Positions 11,902 to 25,330 of a DNA stretch of 64,000 bases are shown in pieces; position 1 is the first letter of the stretch, and every line of letters starts with the position of its first letter. The position numbers were made by a program, and so were the translations under genes. Source of the stretch: Capitulum mitella (lineage: Eukaryota; Arthropoda; Thecostraca; Pollicipedomorpha; Pollicipedidae); assembly GCA_030062745.1 (NCBI GenBank), contig CP099848.1:11739501-11803500 (forward strand), given 5' to 3'. The notes under the pieces are model-generated. The model was given only the letters and a program-made list of their open reading frames with translations, was not told where the DNA came from and searched no databases.

Positions 11902-12285
11902 CCTCACTAATTCGTCAATAAATCGATGGAAATGTGATTATTTTGCTATAATTTAACTTTTTTGTATCCAGAATGAATCGAAAGTGAAACTAGAATACCA
12001 GTCAAATTCAAGAGTGAACTCAGCTGGAAAGGTTCCAGCGCTGAAGTTGTGTTTTTAAAAATGGGCAAAAAATGACGTTCAGTCAAATTGAGTGGATGAG
12101 TGCTTAAAAGCGGGCTTTTATCAATACAAAGTACTCATTAGAAATACTGAATATGAAAATGCATTCAGAAATTGTTTATACATCGATATACCGATGCATC
12201 GAAATACCGATCAGCTCCTGCACCCATGTTTCCAAGCAGTATAGCTTCTTTTACAAAAATCCATAATAATATGTCCAGTACTGTA

Positions 12286-13410
<1,125 letters not shown>

Positions 13411-13480
13411 CAGTCACGGGCCCAACGTTTCGGCTCTATGCATTTTCGAGCACTGGCCTACGTGTCCTGAGCAGGCGACG
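13411..13480 (-). other. Possible retroelement tail next to the TG array
   Basis: Read on the minus strand, this segment carries GCCGAAACGTTGGGC followed by a CCGTGACTGATATA word and the CA array. From memory, dispersed elements in invertebrates often place a GAAACGTTGGG-like motif just before a CA microsatellite. I see no reverse transcriptase or endonuclease frame upstream, so this is only a tentative tail fragment. Confidence 0.3.
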
Positions 13481-13824
13481 CCACGGACCTGGACCCCGGC
13501 GCGATCTCACGGCCGGTGGTTTCGGCCGAGGCTGCCGGGCCGCCAGCACCGGGCCGTCCCCGGCGTGCACGTCACCGTTCCCAGTCTCGCGGTCGTGAAC
13601 AATATTTATACTTCCCTCGGCGTCGCCGTTGTCAGGGTGCTGTGCTTCTCGACCCGCGCGGAATAATTCAGCGCCGCTCGTAAAAACGGCTACCGGGCAC
13701 GAAAGCGGCGCGGCGCGTTCGTTACCGGCCGGCGGCGGCCCGAGGCCCGCGCTGCGTCGGCCGGCGCAGCGCGGAATGGAGCCGTCTCTCTTTTTGCAGC
13801 GGCTAGATAACACGGCCATGAATA

Positions 13825-13920
13825 ATTGCCGACGCGATGCCGTCGTTTGAATGCCTAATTTAATGACGCCATTCGGACGCCCGTGTTTTGCCCCGGCGGG
13901 CGTTAAAATATGCATGCGTG
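13825..13920. promoter_or_regulatory. Candidate regulatory island
   Basis: An AT-rich core with AATAATTGCC, GCCTAATTTAATGACG and AAAATATGCATGC words sits abruptly in GC-rich flanks. The TAAT/AATTA words resemble homeodomain sites. There is no conservation evidence in this single sequence. Confidence 0.25.
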
Positions 13921-16539
13921 CCGGCCGGCCGCCGCCGGCGTGACGCCCGTTCTCGCGTCGTTACCGTCACGCCGAGTCGTCGCCGAGGCGTCGCAGCCGT
14001 GCCGGGCAGCGACGGCCGAAATTCGACCGCGCGTCGGTCCATCGCGGTGTCGTGCGCTCGGCGAGCGGGCACCAGTTGGTGAGCGGCACCAGCCGCCTCG
14101 GAAGACGTGCGGTGGTCGGGGTCGCCGCGCACCGGCGAGGCGGGCACCACGTCTGCACCAGGCGCGGACACCACGTTTGCACCAGGCCGGCCGCTGCAGT
14201 CTCGCTCCGGCGGAGCCAGCAGCGGGTGGCTTCCGATCACGCAGTGCCGACCGTTTGGAGATCTGGCGTTTACCACCTGCCTGTCACGGAGAAAGACGCG
14301 AAGGACAAACCGAAGGAACGGAACGCACGAGTCCTACAACACACGTGCCACGGTTGGCGTATAAGCTGACTGCCGTATGGCAGTGGCCGTGACCACACCA
14401 CGGCGACTGTCACGTCTATCTGCCTCGCCGGAAAACTGCTGTCATCTCATCTGTCATAACTCTGCAGCCTCTTCTGGTTCTGTCACACCGCAGCCACCAC
14501 TGCTCGTTTTAAACGATAGCGGTCCTCGGTATTTGTATCGCATGTCACCGGCGGTAACAGATCCAACAGTGAAATAAATTAAAGAAATAAATAGCCGTCA
14601 TTATGAATTTATCAGAGTCGCTATAACGAGCTGGCGTATCACCCTCCTCCCCCCACCGGTCGCCGGCGGGGGGGGGGGGCGCCGGCACTTCGACACGCCA
14701 CCGGCTCTGATACCATCTTCACGCTCGACCGCTGCCTCAGTTCGACCGGCCCCACTCGGCCCGTCGACTCCGTCCCCTCTGGGACAGCGTTTGCTGCACC
14801 TAATGACCCGGCTCTGGGGCCGGCAGACGAGGAGGTCTCGTGCGACGACCGAACAGCGTTCGGCTCGACCACCGGCCGGCCAGTGAGGCCGCCTGAAATG
14901 GTTCCGCGCGTGAATTACAGACGCGGATGCCGCCTCGGTGTGCGGTTTCTCGTGGACGCTCTCATTGGCCGCAGCCCGAGGTCTTGCGATCCACGGCCTT
15001 GCTCTTAGGCGCTCGGCATAGGATGTCACCGTGTGATGTCGTGAGGGGCACCTTAGGTCGTGACGTGACGTCACTGGTGGGTCGCCTTTGTCGCAGCCTG
15101 ACGCCATGGAAGGTCGACTGGGGTCACGCGAGGGTCGCCTGAGGTGAGAGTGTGACGTCACCCCAGCGAACCGGACGACTTAGATCGAGCCATCTGTCAT
15201 CGCGCATCCCATCAGGTTGACCTTGGCAGGCTCCGTGGAGGTCGGGGCTGACGTCACTTTGACGTCGTCAGGCTACCGTAACTCGGGTATGACTCCGGAA
15301 GTACTTCATAATGAAATCATGAGATTAAAAAAAGCATTGATTGTTTTTCGAATGTTTTGTTTTTATCATTATACATTTTATTTCGATGCACGCCGTACGA
15401 CGCAGGAAGACAACGTAGCTGACTACAGTATGCCACTTGCGAGGAAAAACATTCCCGGGACCCATCTCGAATATTTCCATACATCCATCCCTTCCATTTC
15501 GAGTACTGTTGAATGCCTTCTTTGAATGCAGCCTCGTAAGTCGTCAGTCACCTGTTGGTGAGGTCAAACGATCAAGTAATGTCAGTCGTGACCAGCTACC
15601 GGAGAGCTTAAGTACGCCTGATGTTCCGGCGCTTTAAATGAGCGTTTTGCCCCTAGGTACTTCGAGAAAGAAGAAACAAGGACCAACACGCCTGCGTCAT
15701 CTCGCATACGAGCGCACTACATAAAAGAGAAGATACGGGAAGTGCGCGCCATCTAGGAAATTATATAATGATAACAATCGTTTTGTTTTGTTGAAAGAAA
15801 AGGGTTGCGGCTTCTTTAAACCACGAATATTCCCAGCTCATTACTCACAGCATCGCCATAATCAGTCTACACCAACAGAATAGCCGACAGCACCGTGGAC
15901 TGTGCCGTTGAGACTGATGTCACAGTTCTGTGGATGGATGTTTTAAATCAGTGTCAAAGAACAAACGTGCAACTTATTATCGGCGTTTAACCGCGTCTGA
16001 GATATTGCAGACCTCGGGCAGACCGCAGCCGGACGGCGCGAGACACCACCCCGCCGCCAGTTCTCCTCCTGCACCTCGGACGACCTCAGGCCAGCTTCCG
16101 TCTTCCCTCTGTCTCGATCGCCAATCGCCCATGATCCTCTCGCGCTCCAGCCCGGGCGGTGGCGGCCGCAGCGGGCCCGCCACCGCCAGCCGCGCCGCGT
16201 GACGTGGCGATGACGACACGCGCCAGCTGAGGCGCCGCACCGGCCGAGCGCGCTGACGGCGCGCCGCGCCGTTTTTGCCGCTCTTTGTACGCGACAAAAC
16301 GGCCGGCGCGGCCGCGCCCGCGCTCCGGCGCCGGCAGCCTTGGCGTCTGACGTGTGTCGCGCGTTTTTGCGCGCGCCGCCAGCTTTGTGCGGCCACCACG
16401 GCCGGGCCGGAGCCGCTGACAGGCGGCTCGTCCCACGGCGGCGGCCGGTGCCGCTGATGTCAGCCGGCCTCTGATGTCACGCGGCGGCGGTGGGACGCCG
16501 CCGCGGGGTCGCCGAGTCAGCGGCGGCCGGCGCCGCTGC

Positions 16540-16665
16540 AGGCTCACGTGCTGAGCTATTTATGGCCGGGCCGAGCACCGTTAAACCACCAACGGCCCGC
16601 CGCGGTGACATAATATGGGAGCGGCTCGGTTTGAAGACCCACGTCAAACGCGGCTTAATTTTGAG
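16540..16665. promoter_or_regulatory. Candidate regulatory island
   Basis: Contains CACGTG (an E-box), GAGCTATTTATGGCC, a GTTAAACC word, ACATAATATGGGAGCG and GGCTTAATTTTGAGG inside GC-rich sequence. This looks like a constrained noncoding island, but that is inference only. Confidence 0.25.
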
Positions 16666-17094
16666 GAGTGATGATGGATGTGGATGATGGGTTGTAAAGA
16701 GGAAGAGCAATATTAAAGTTTCATGCTATGCCAGATTCTGTTGTACGGCCCAACACACGTACGACCAAGGGTACAAGTACTGAATAACGTAAACGGTAAA
16801 TACTCCTGTATGAGTGGGTTTCATGCTATTATTTCATTTCATATACCAGTTTAACCTTGAAAATGAGGTAAAAGTTTGCACCTCGCATTCTTGCGCTGAA
16901 TACTGATTCCCATCCAAGGACTTAACCCGGAAGGCATGGTTCCGCATCTAACTGCGTTGCTCGGCTCCATATCCACACGTGCGCGGCGGCAGTGACGTCT
17001 TTATAATTTACAAGCCCCTTACCATGTCCGTTTTCAGGTCTGACTCCCTCCGTGCTGATTTAAATGTTTTCAGTACTGTCTCATGAACATAGGC

Positions 17095-17245
17095 GCGAGA
17101 GCCACGGGGCCAGAGAGGATTCAGCACCCCAACTTTTTGAAATTTAACATTGACCCTATGGACGTTGAAGGGAAAGAACTGATCTAAAATGATTCGCCCC
17201 CCCCCCCCCTCAAAAAAATGACGAGGAGTTCCCGTGCCCCTGCTC
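17095..17245 (+). mobile_element. MITE-like repeat of the AACATTGACCCTATGG family, copy 1
   Basis: The core CCCCAACTTTTTGAAATTTA is followed by ACATTGACCCTATGG, a CTAAAATGATT-like segment and a C run at about 17197-17210. Matching segments occur at 51775-51905 (inverted) and 61385-61500, with a weaker one at 17740-17880. Clean terminal repeats were not resolved, so the superfamily is unknown. Confidence 0.6.
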
Positions 17246-17739
17246 ATCAGACTCACGTCCGAACTCGAGCAAGAGCAAGCCTGCTCTGAACGATCCATCA
17301 CCTGGCGGACAACTGCAATACTATAGTGTCGTAGTCTACCCTGCAGATGGCGCTAGGTATAGCCGACACGACCGGGTCGTGGACTTTAAGTAACGAAGCG
17401 AAATGTTCGGTTATTTTAGTAACATCAGTGTTCATGGAAATCATTTTAATGCACCGAAATGATCTTATTTTATTGTCATCAGTGAGTCCCAGATATTCGT
17501 TTTCTATAGTTGGCGGTAGCTACGGCGCGGCGCAATCTGTGTCGACCGACGGTCATTTCTAGCGAATGAAGAGGATTCGGCGCCGATGTCATCATACTAA
17601 AACATTAAATCCAGGGTTAAGAGATGCCACATTTCATGAAAAAATATCATGAAAAGCGACACGCTTACCCTTTCATTGAGCACTAGGTTTGAGATTCCTA
17701 CATAAGTGCACATTCTTTTATCAAACTACCCTAACAGGG

Positions 17740-17880
17740 AGGTTTAGGGGCGTTGGAACCGGGGAGGGCAAGGGGCAGCTGCCTCCCCAACTTTGGGCAA
17801 CATTTAAAATGAGCCCTATGGCGTTGCATGGAAGAAAACGAGGTAAAATCATGCTTGCCCCCCCCCCCCGTCTTCACAGA
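17740..17880 (+). mobile_element. Diverged member of the same MITE-like family
   Basis: CCTCCCCAACTTTGGGCAAC, AAATGAGCCCTATGGCGTTG, a GAGGTAAAATCATG segment and a C run at 17860-17869 follow the same order as the copy at 17095. It is more diverged. Confidence 0.45.
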
Positions 17881-18159
17881 GGTTTCACCGCTCCTAGATA
17901 GGCTCGTGCTCGTTTTTCGGCATCATCTCAGTGATTTACGGCAAAGAAAAAACAGCGTAACTCAATGGGTCAACACAAATTATAATGATGATCCTTTTGA
18001 TCATCATACATACAAAAATGCTTGCTGCTGAGAGCCAAACTCCGAAAAGGTTCTTAAAGAAACAACACCGAAAAACACACTGCAGTACATTTGCAGTTAC
18101 TCCAACGAAGCTCGGAAAACGACATGATTCCACGACACCGCAGGGGCGCTTTTAAGGCT

Positions 18160-18420
18160 TCTAGAGCAATGCTCCAGCCAGTTTACAGTCCCGGCCAGTC
18201 CGGCAGCCCAAGTCGGTCCTTCAGTCCAGCCAATCCTGGACCCTCATCTGGCCCTACAGTCCCAGTTCCCAGCTTGCCCTGCCGCCCCAGCTAACCACGC
18301 AGCCCCAGCTGGCCCTCAGTTCTAACCAGTCCCGCAGCTTCAGTTCGCCTGCAGCGCCAGCCAGCCCTATATTCTCCACCAGTCCTCCAGCCCCAGCCGG
18401 CCCTGCAGTTCCAGCCAATG
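18160..18420. repeat. Degenerate CCAGYCC-type tandem, proline-like
   Basis: CCAGCCAG, CCCAGCTGGCCC, CCAGCCCCAGCCGGCCC and related words repeat irregularly every 15-30 bp. This is an old minisatellite or low-complexity tract, with no regular period I can fix. Confidence 0.55.
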
Positions 18421-19869
18421 CTGCAGCACCGTCAGCTGACCCGCCAGCTGACGCCGAGCGCACCTGGCCGGGACGGCCGGGCCCACGCCGGCTGGCAGCC
18501 GGCCCCCCGGCGGCGCTTCAGGTGACAGCCGGCCCGCGTATCGATCTGCAGGGCGACGCCGGCCCGCCATTGGTTTGCCCACCGGCCGCCGGACGCCGCC
18601 GGCCAATCACCGACGGCGGTCGGCCGCGTCAGCTGGCGGCGGCGCCCAGCCGGCTGCTGAGCCGTGCGACCTCAGCGACGCCCCGCGGCCGCCGCGCGAA
18701 CTGGAGCGACTGCTCTCCGGCTGCGCTGGCCCCGGGGCAGGGTGACCTGGACCGTCAGAATGGCATGCCGATTGAAGAGAAACGGGTGATACTTGAAAAG
18801 TACGTAGGGCTGGCGGCAGCGTTTTACGTCATTTCTCTCCCGCGATCATCCGATGCTATTTGTTCCAGACTCCTGGGGCCGCCCAAACCTCGATATCTCC
18901 AGGCATGCTCTGGGTTTCAGGGACGAAATTGGATCAATGTATTCAAAATCGCCGGGAGGCCATGCTCCCTGGACTGGTGTCATTGATTCAGCACTAATCA
19001 ATATGGTTAAGGGTTACGGACTCCGGTTTTTGGCTCTTAACAGTCCTGTAATTCAATACGTTGTAATCCACATTGTTCTTCCCTTTACTTCCAACTGTGT
19101 TTTCCAAATAGCACATCACGCTTTTTCGCCAAGTATTCCGCCTCCCAAAACCATTTCTTGGAAAAGTCCCGTTTCCTTTTGCGATCGCGAACAAGTGCGA
19201 AATGCACTCTGCGCCCGGTGAACGTCAGCGGTCCGGCACTCCGCCGCCGTCCTCGGCGTCTTGTGTCCTCACCGACACCACTCGGCTCCTGCCACGCGCT
19301 GGCCCGGCCGGGACGCCTTCTCCGCTCTGATCTCGTCCATTTCCAGCGCGAGTCGGCGGGAACGGCAGCGTCGGGCGCCGCCGTCGCCGCCACTCGCCCG
19401 GCCGACGTGTAATGAAACCTGGCTCTCGTCGGCTCTGGCCGCTGACATTTCAGCGAGATGAAGCTCAGATGAGAAGCACTGCGCAACGGCCAGCAGACAG
19501 ACGAGAGCGCGGCGGAGCAGGCGCTCGGCCGCGGTTGTTTTTTGTGCCTTGAGTGGGCCTTGTCGCTGTTGCATTCTGGGTTGTTGCCAGACCTACGTGA
19601 ATTGTTTGGCATTGATTAGCATGAGCACAGGACTCCATCAGCCAATATTGAACACCACGCCAAGAAAACCTCCCGTAATTCAGTTTACAGGCCAACAACA
19701 GCGCCGTCTGATGCATTAATACGTGATTCGAGTACCTCCTACGGAGTCATTCGATTAGATACTGAAAATCAGCAGTTCCGAAGAATTCGGAAGGAAAACA
19801 GCGAATTCAGCCCGTTCGTGCCTCTCAGCGCCAATTTGGCTTTGACAAATCTTCCGAGAAGTCAGCGAA
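18421..19869. other. Unique DNA, no gene
   Basis: GC-rich at 18430-18760 and 19210-19560, moderate elsewhere. No coding domain, RNA gene or repeat is recognised. Confidence 0.4.
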
Positions 19870-20110
19870 TCGCGGCGGGGGCCGTCTCATTAGGCGGCCG
19901 CTCGCTGACGCGGCGGCGGCGCGCCCGCCCGCCGTCGCTGTCGACGATTGCCGGCGGCAGCTGAATGAAGGCCGACACATAAAGCTGGCCCGGATCCAGC
20001 CATAATGAAGCGCTTCCCCGGAACGAGCCGGCTGCCCACCGGCGCCGATATTAGAATTTCAGATGAGGCGCGATCGACGCCGCCGAATCCGACTGTGATT
20101 ACCTGCCTCA
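19870..20110. promoter_or_regulatory. Candidate regulatory island
   Basis: CGTCTCATTAGGCGG, GACGATTGCCGG, CAGCTGAATGAAGGC, ACACATAAAGCTGG, AGCCATAATGAAGCG and GATATTAGAATTTCAG words alternate AT cores with GC spacers. The texture is like a developmental enhancer. No conservation test was possible. Confidence 0.27.
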
Positions 20111-20117
20111 GAGGTCC

Positions 20118-20325
20118 TGGTGTCCTCCGGTAGCGTTCAGAGGTTTCGGTGCGTCCGCTGGCAGCTCTCAGAGGCTCCGGTGTGCCCTCTGGCAGCGCTC
20201 AGAGGTTCCGGTGCGTCGCCGGCAGCGCTCAAAGGTTCCGGTGTGTCGCCAGCAGCGCTCAGAGGCTGCAGTGTGTACGCTGGCAGCGCTCAGAGGTTCC
20301 GGTGTGTCCTCCAACAGCGCTAGCT
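20118..20325. repeat. 30-31-bp minisatellite, about 7 copies
   Basis: The unit is CGGTGTGTCC followed by GGCAGCGCTCAGAGGTTC. Seven consecutive units of 28-31 bp show scattered substitutions. The period is not fixed modulo three, so coding is unlikely. Confidence 0.9.
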
Positions 20326-20469
20326 CTGACAGCGAGCCTTGGGTCTGATCTGAGGACCGCGTGAGGCTCGACCCAGCCGGACGTCCACCGGGGGCCTCTG
20401 CGGGCCGGACGACTTCCATGTGTCCCGGCGACATCTCCCAGATACACTCCGACCGCCCATCACCTGCCG

Positions 20470-20620
20470 ACCGGGCCTCGGCGCATCCCCCGACTCCTCG
20501 GACCCGAGTCCTGCCGCCGCCGCGCCCGACCGTCCCGCCGCCGCCGCGCCCGGCCGACCCGCCGTCCCGCCGGGCCGCCGGGCCGCCGCCGCCGCCGCCG
20601 CCGCCACCGCCGGCAAATTG
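20470..20620. repeat. CCG-rich low-complexity tract
   Basis: CCGCCGCCGCGCCCGACC-type units lead into an uninterrupted (GCC)n at about 20583-20606. Confidence 0.8.
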
Positions 20621-23600
20621 CCTTGGGCGTCTGCGCCGGCCGCCTGTTTACGCCAGCAGCTGGAGCTGCGGCAGCCACCGCGGCCTGCTCGGCATGCCCC
20701 GACGCCGGGCTGCTGACAGAGCTGAGCGGCGCCGGTTGGCTCCGAGCGCCGGCGACCGTCCGCTCTGTGACCGGGTCCTCCTGGCGGCCACGTACGTCAA
20801 CGTGTCCAACCGTCCGTTCTGTGGCTGGGTTCTTCCGGCGGCTACGTACGTCAGCGTGCGTCCGCCGGAGTCTGGGGCCGAGCGGTCCCCAGCCGGCCGA
20901 CCGAGGACTGACAGTGTGCCCACTCTGTCACAGACGACAGCCCCGGCTCTCTCAGAGAGCCGGGGCTGAACAAAACGGCACGACGCTCAAAGAAACATTG
21001 AAAGTTTCGTCTGTCACATCAACGTGCAACTGCACCACGTTTCGCATTGATTACGGCATGCAAAGGTGCTTGTACATTGCCTGGTGTCAATATCCAGGAA
21101 CTCATTTGTCCGTTTTACAGCTCTCGAGGGCCGGCGCTAACTTTCCTCCAACGGATTCACGTCCCATCCATTCACCGGTTCTTTGACCTCTCGTCTCTGG
21201 GAACTCCACTGCCGTTAATCAGTGACATCATAATTACGTCATCAGTATTGATTTCCTCCGCGCTGGGACGAGGTAATTAGAGCAGATTAAGGAGAAAAGT
21301 GGGTTGGCCTTGAGCAAGCTGGAAGGGTCGGGAAAGTCTTCTGAATTTCAGCAGGCTAATTAGCATAAATAAATTTAAGTCGAGCTCGATTTAGACCAGG
21401 GTCTTTGGAGGAGTGAATGTCCCCAACTACAACGGACTATTTTGAGCGTTGCGGGGTTTTAAAAGCCATTTCTGTGCAGATGCTAGATCCATTTCCCCCT
21501 GGATACTAAATGGTAAATTGCAACGTAACGCATCATTTCAACCACACGGATGTAAATAACGTTAAGGACCTTTCATAACCATTTGACGAATGCGGATAAA
21601 AAGTTCGCGTCAATTTCATTTTTCCCGTCATTTATTATATCTGAAAGAGAGTTGTATTACTTTAAACACCAGAAATGTAAGTCTCAAATGCTGGAGGGTG
21701 CAAAGGCACCCAAAGGCCATATCTGAAGTCAAACTACAACAAATAGCTTTGGCTTAACTTCGTATTACGAGCAAGAGTGGGATAGCTAAAGGTTTCATTC
21801 TACGTGATACATAATAGCTTATATCATTCAAAGCCGGTATACGCGAGCTTACAATGGTTCACTCAAGGTTAAAACGAAACACCAATATGCCAAGCTGGTT
21901 TCCAATGCAGCATTCCTTTAAACGTTCTGTGAGTACTGACACCTACGCAAGAGTCACTGAGAATTCATTCGACGGGTAAATTTGAACAGACCTTCTGATA
22001 TATCACCATTCCTTATCGTTCTCTAAAAAGACAAGCTGTGTAACCATCGGTTTCTTGTCACCTTTAAGGCAGTACACTTTGTGTGACAAGATATTTTCAG
22101 ATAAAATATTTATTTATGTGTTCTTGCATCGTCGACGCTCTCAGAATTTAATTAATGCATGCAATTTTGATCATCTGGAAATCGGAGAAGGTCCCATGAT
22201 CAATAACGAGAAAAGTCAGCAAAGGTGGGGGAGTGGGCAGGGCGAAAGACGTTTAAACAGACATTTATGTGCAGCTAAAAAAGCCTAGTGCTAAGATTAC
22301 AACTCAGGATAACTTGCCATTTTGCTTTCCCCGTTCCATTTTCCTCATTCATGATTAGATTATTCGATATTTCGATAGCCTGAATTCATCTGAAAGTTAA
22401 AAATCGGACACATTAAAATAAGGCGAACTGAATTTTAGACGACTACATTTAGAACTGTGCTTACTGCAGGTCAGTATTTAAAAATCATAGATAACATCCA
22501 CCACAAGGTTTCGTCAAGCAAACACTATTTGATACTCTTATATGAAGGTAAATGGTTTCGCGCCATTTCCCAGACAACTAAGATAAATATTTTCCGGATG
22601 GTGAACCCAAGTACCTTTCTATATCTGGCACTGCCCGATGAAACAAGAGAACTTGGATTCTTTCTTCTGTTTAGGCCATTTTTATAAGAAGGCAATTTTT
22701 ATGGGAGGTAGTAGAGATGCAGCAAGGCATCAGGTGCTCACGAACGCGTCTCTAGATCCCAGACCTAGAGCCTGCATCCCAGTGGATGCTTAAAAAATGG
22801 TGACTGGATTTTGGGTAAGATCTGGATCTTCGAATAAATCCAAACTGGACCCCAGATATACAGGGGTACGGGAACTGCTCTTCAGTTGGGGGGAAGCATT
22901 TCGGGTCAATACTTCCAAATCATATACATTATATATTCGTATTTACATTTTTGACATTACAGATATACATTTTTGACCACGCCAAAGTGCGACATCAGAT
23001 TCACGCGGATATGTGGATCCTGGATCCCACTTGGATCTTTTGGGCTGCATTAAAGGTTAACTAAAAAGTTAACTATCCTTCGGAAAGATGGTAATTGCAT
23101 TTCAAGCCTATATGCAAAAAATATCTTAACCATTTAAACGTTGTAAGTGGGCTTAGTTTTCGGCGTTAAAAAAGCAACAAAGCGTAACAGTATTCCAACA
23201 TTGCATAAATCTATGTTTTGGATTCGCACTCGGGTTTTAGATCTTTTTAGTCTGACCCTGACAACAAATAAAAGGCCGGGTCTTTTATTCTGGTAATCGT
23301 TTGGTAAAAGAAAAGAATATGTTCTGGATCCCAACAGATATTTCGATACAGTCTAAGGCATGGATATTGAATGTGTTTGAATCCAGAATCTGAGACCAAG
23401 CTTCCAAATATCGGATTCCATTTTGTGATCTAGGCAGATGTTCATAACTTGCGTGAAAAAAACAGTAAAAATAAGGTGTAAATCGAAGCACGTATTGCCT
23501 TGCTCAAGTAACATCTGAAGAAAAAGGGTCACTCTGGATTTTGGTGAACTACAACCTCTCAAAAAAACGCAAATGCTGGATAAAGGGGAAATTTTTGGTT

Positions 23601-24743
23601 TTATTCCGGTTGTGTCCCTGCGTGTTGATGATTTTTATGAAGGCAGTCACAAACAGTTTCAGAAAGCATCCGTAAACGGCTATTCTTCAAATAAAATGTG
23701 CCTATGTCTTTTCTGCTCAGGGGAGAGGTATCGGTGGATTTTTCTCAAAAATGAGCGTAGCTAAACGTTTCTTACATGAACTGTTAGACTGGCATAATCA
23801 TGCAAAACGTCGGGATACTATTTTGCGCCTTTCACATCCTTGTTATGAATGGAATATTCTTTACATGTCGTCGTAGTGTTATTTAATGACAACAAAACAT
23901 CATAGCCTTGATAACTGCCAAAATGCACTGTTGATACGAACGCAACAGTTTGTTGCTTTGTAATAAAACGAAGACATGAAAGACATCGTAAACTGAATCA
24001 TCTTGCACGAGACAACGGAAATGCATTAGTCTATAAATTTGTAACGATGCATAGTTTTAGTTTCGCTTCGTGCTGACAAGAGCTGTTCCGGCTGGTCATT
24101 TCAGCGCATTGCGACTAATGATAAAGATTTAAATGGCACTCGGTCAGTAACGGGAAGACAGGGTGGACGGAAATGCAGGTCAGACATCGCGATGTCGGGA
24201 GGACGAAGCCATGGTTACACTCATAACAAGGCTCCCAACCAAACGGTAGGAGGCGTAAGGTAGCCCGTCTGCGAGTGCATGTTCACATTAAAATCTTTCG
24301 TGTTGCGCCAACCGTATTTTATTGCTGTCTCGCTTGGGGATTGATGAGATTTGACGACCTCGGTTCCATTTAATTACCACGTGTAATATGGTCACCATTC
24401 CTTTAAGTACAGGCTTCAGCTCACTAGGGTTGTTGGCCAGTGTCCCGGTTCCCACTTCAGTCAGTCTTTGTCCTGTCCTCATTCCCTCTTCCATGGCAGG
24501 TCCGTCCTCCCGCAGGCCACTGATCTGATCCGTGAAGTTTCCAGTTTGAGATTCTGATGCAGTCACGCGCATTGTCGGCAAATGTCCTTCTTCCGGTGCC
24601 CTGTGCTCACCAAAATTAACTGCAAAAATTGGCCCGCACTCCTGCCCGAAATCCACAACATTGCTCCCACCCCAGTCACACCTCGTACTATCTATCTAGC
24701 CTTCTTCGTCAAATCGCCAAAACCGGCTCTCCGTCTAATGCCG
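20621..24743. other. GC-rich to AT-rich transition, no gene
   Basis: GC-rich to about 20960, then about 3.3 kb of AT-rich DNA. A short palindrome (GGCTCTCTCAGAGAGCC) lies at 20945-20961. In 22740-23060 and 23310-23420 the words TGGATCC and GGATCTT recur, perhaps a decayed repeat. Short open frames there have no recognisable domain. Confidence 0.4.
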
Positions 24744-25032
24744 TTAGCTGTATTCCATCTTCACTTCCGTCAAGTGTCATCAGCTGCACTTCATCACCAC
24801 TTCAGTCCAGTGTCGTCAGCTGTATTTCATCTCCACTTCCGCCAGTGCCGTCAGCTGTACTCTATCTCCATCTCCGTCCAGTGCCGGCAGCTACATTCCG
24901 TCTCCACTCCGTCCAGTGCCGTTAGCTGCACTTCATCTCCATTTCCGTCCAGTGTCGTGTGCTGCACTCCATCTTCCACTCCGTCCAGTGTCGTCGTCTG
25001 TACTCCATCTCCGTTCCGTCCAGCGCCATCGG
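24744..25032. repeat. 36-bp minisatellite, about 8 copies
   Basis: The unit is TCAGCTGTACTTCATCTCCA followed by CTTCCGTCCAGTGTCG. Eight units of 35-37 bp are visible, diverged by about 10-20 percent. Serine-rich and leucine-rich open frames are a by-product. Confidence 0.88.
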
Positions 25033-25144
25033 CCGTCGTCTGTCTCCTCTCCCGGGGGAGTACCGGCAACGAGTCTGAGCTGCGGCGGCGGCGCGGCGCG
25101 GCGCGGCCCCAGACATGTAAATCGGCTGCGAGCGGCGCCCGGCC

Positions 25145-25330
25145 GCCCGTGTTGGCTGACAATTACAGCCGGGCGTCGGGCGCAGGGGACCGATGACGTC
25201 GACTAATGAAACGCTCACCCCGAATTAGACGCCGAGGTTGGCGCGCCGAGGAAATCAATGGACGCTTAACTGGGTTAGCTTCACTCCAGCGGCCGGCAGC
25301 TGGCCAGCGTTATCTTAGAAGAGCGAGCCA
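25145..25330. promoter_or_regulatory. Candidate regulatory island
   Basis: GACAATTACAGCC, TCGACTAATGAAACG, CCCGAATTAGACG, GAAATCAATGGACG, CTTAACTGGG and CGTTATCTTAGA are embedded in GC-rich DNA. Several TAAT/ATTA cores occur within 180 bp. Confidence 0.27.

Larger units (their letters stand above)
10549..12283 (-). mobile_element. Complete Tc1/mariner transposon (Tc1 family), 1735 bp
   Basis: The element has 30-bp perfect terminal inverted repeats that begin CAGTACTGGACATATT on the left and appear as the reverse complement ending at 12283. A TA dinucleotide lies directly outside each end (10547-10548 and 12284-12285), the hallmark of Tc1/mariner insertion. The single gene is on the minus strand, with 382 bp of upstream sequence inside the right end. 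Perfect repeats and an open transposase frame suggest recent transposition. It sits within a TA/TG microsatellite. Confidence 0.97.
13481..17094. other. GC-rich DNA with AT islands, no gene
   Basis: Long GC-rich blocks (13480-14370, 14600-15290, 16000-16560) alternate with AT-rich patches (15290-15420, 16660-16870). Open frames are long only where GC content is extreme and show no domain. Two candidate regulatory islands are listed separately. Confidence 0.45.
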
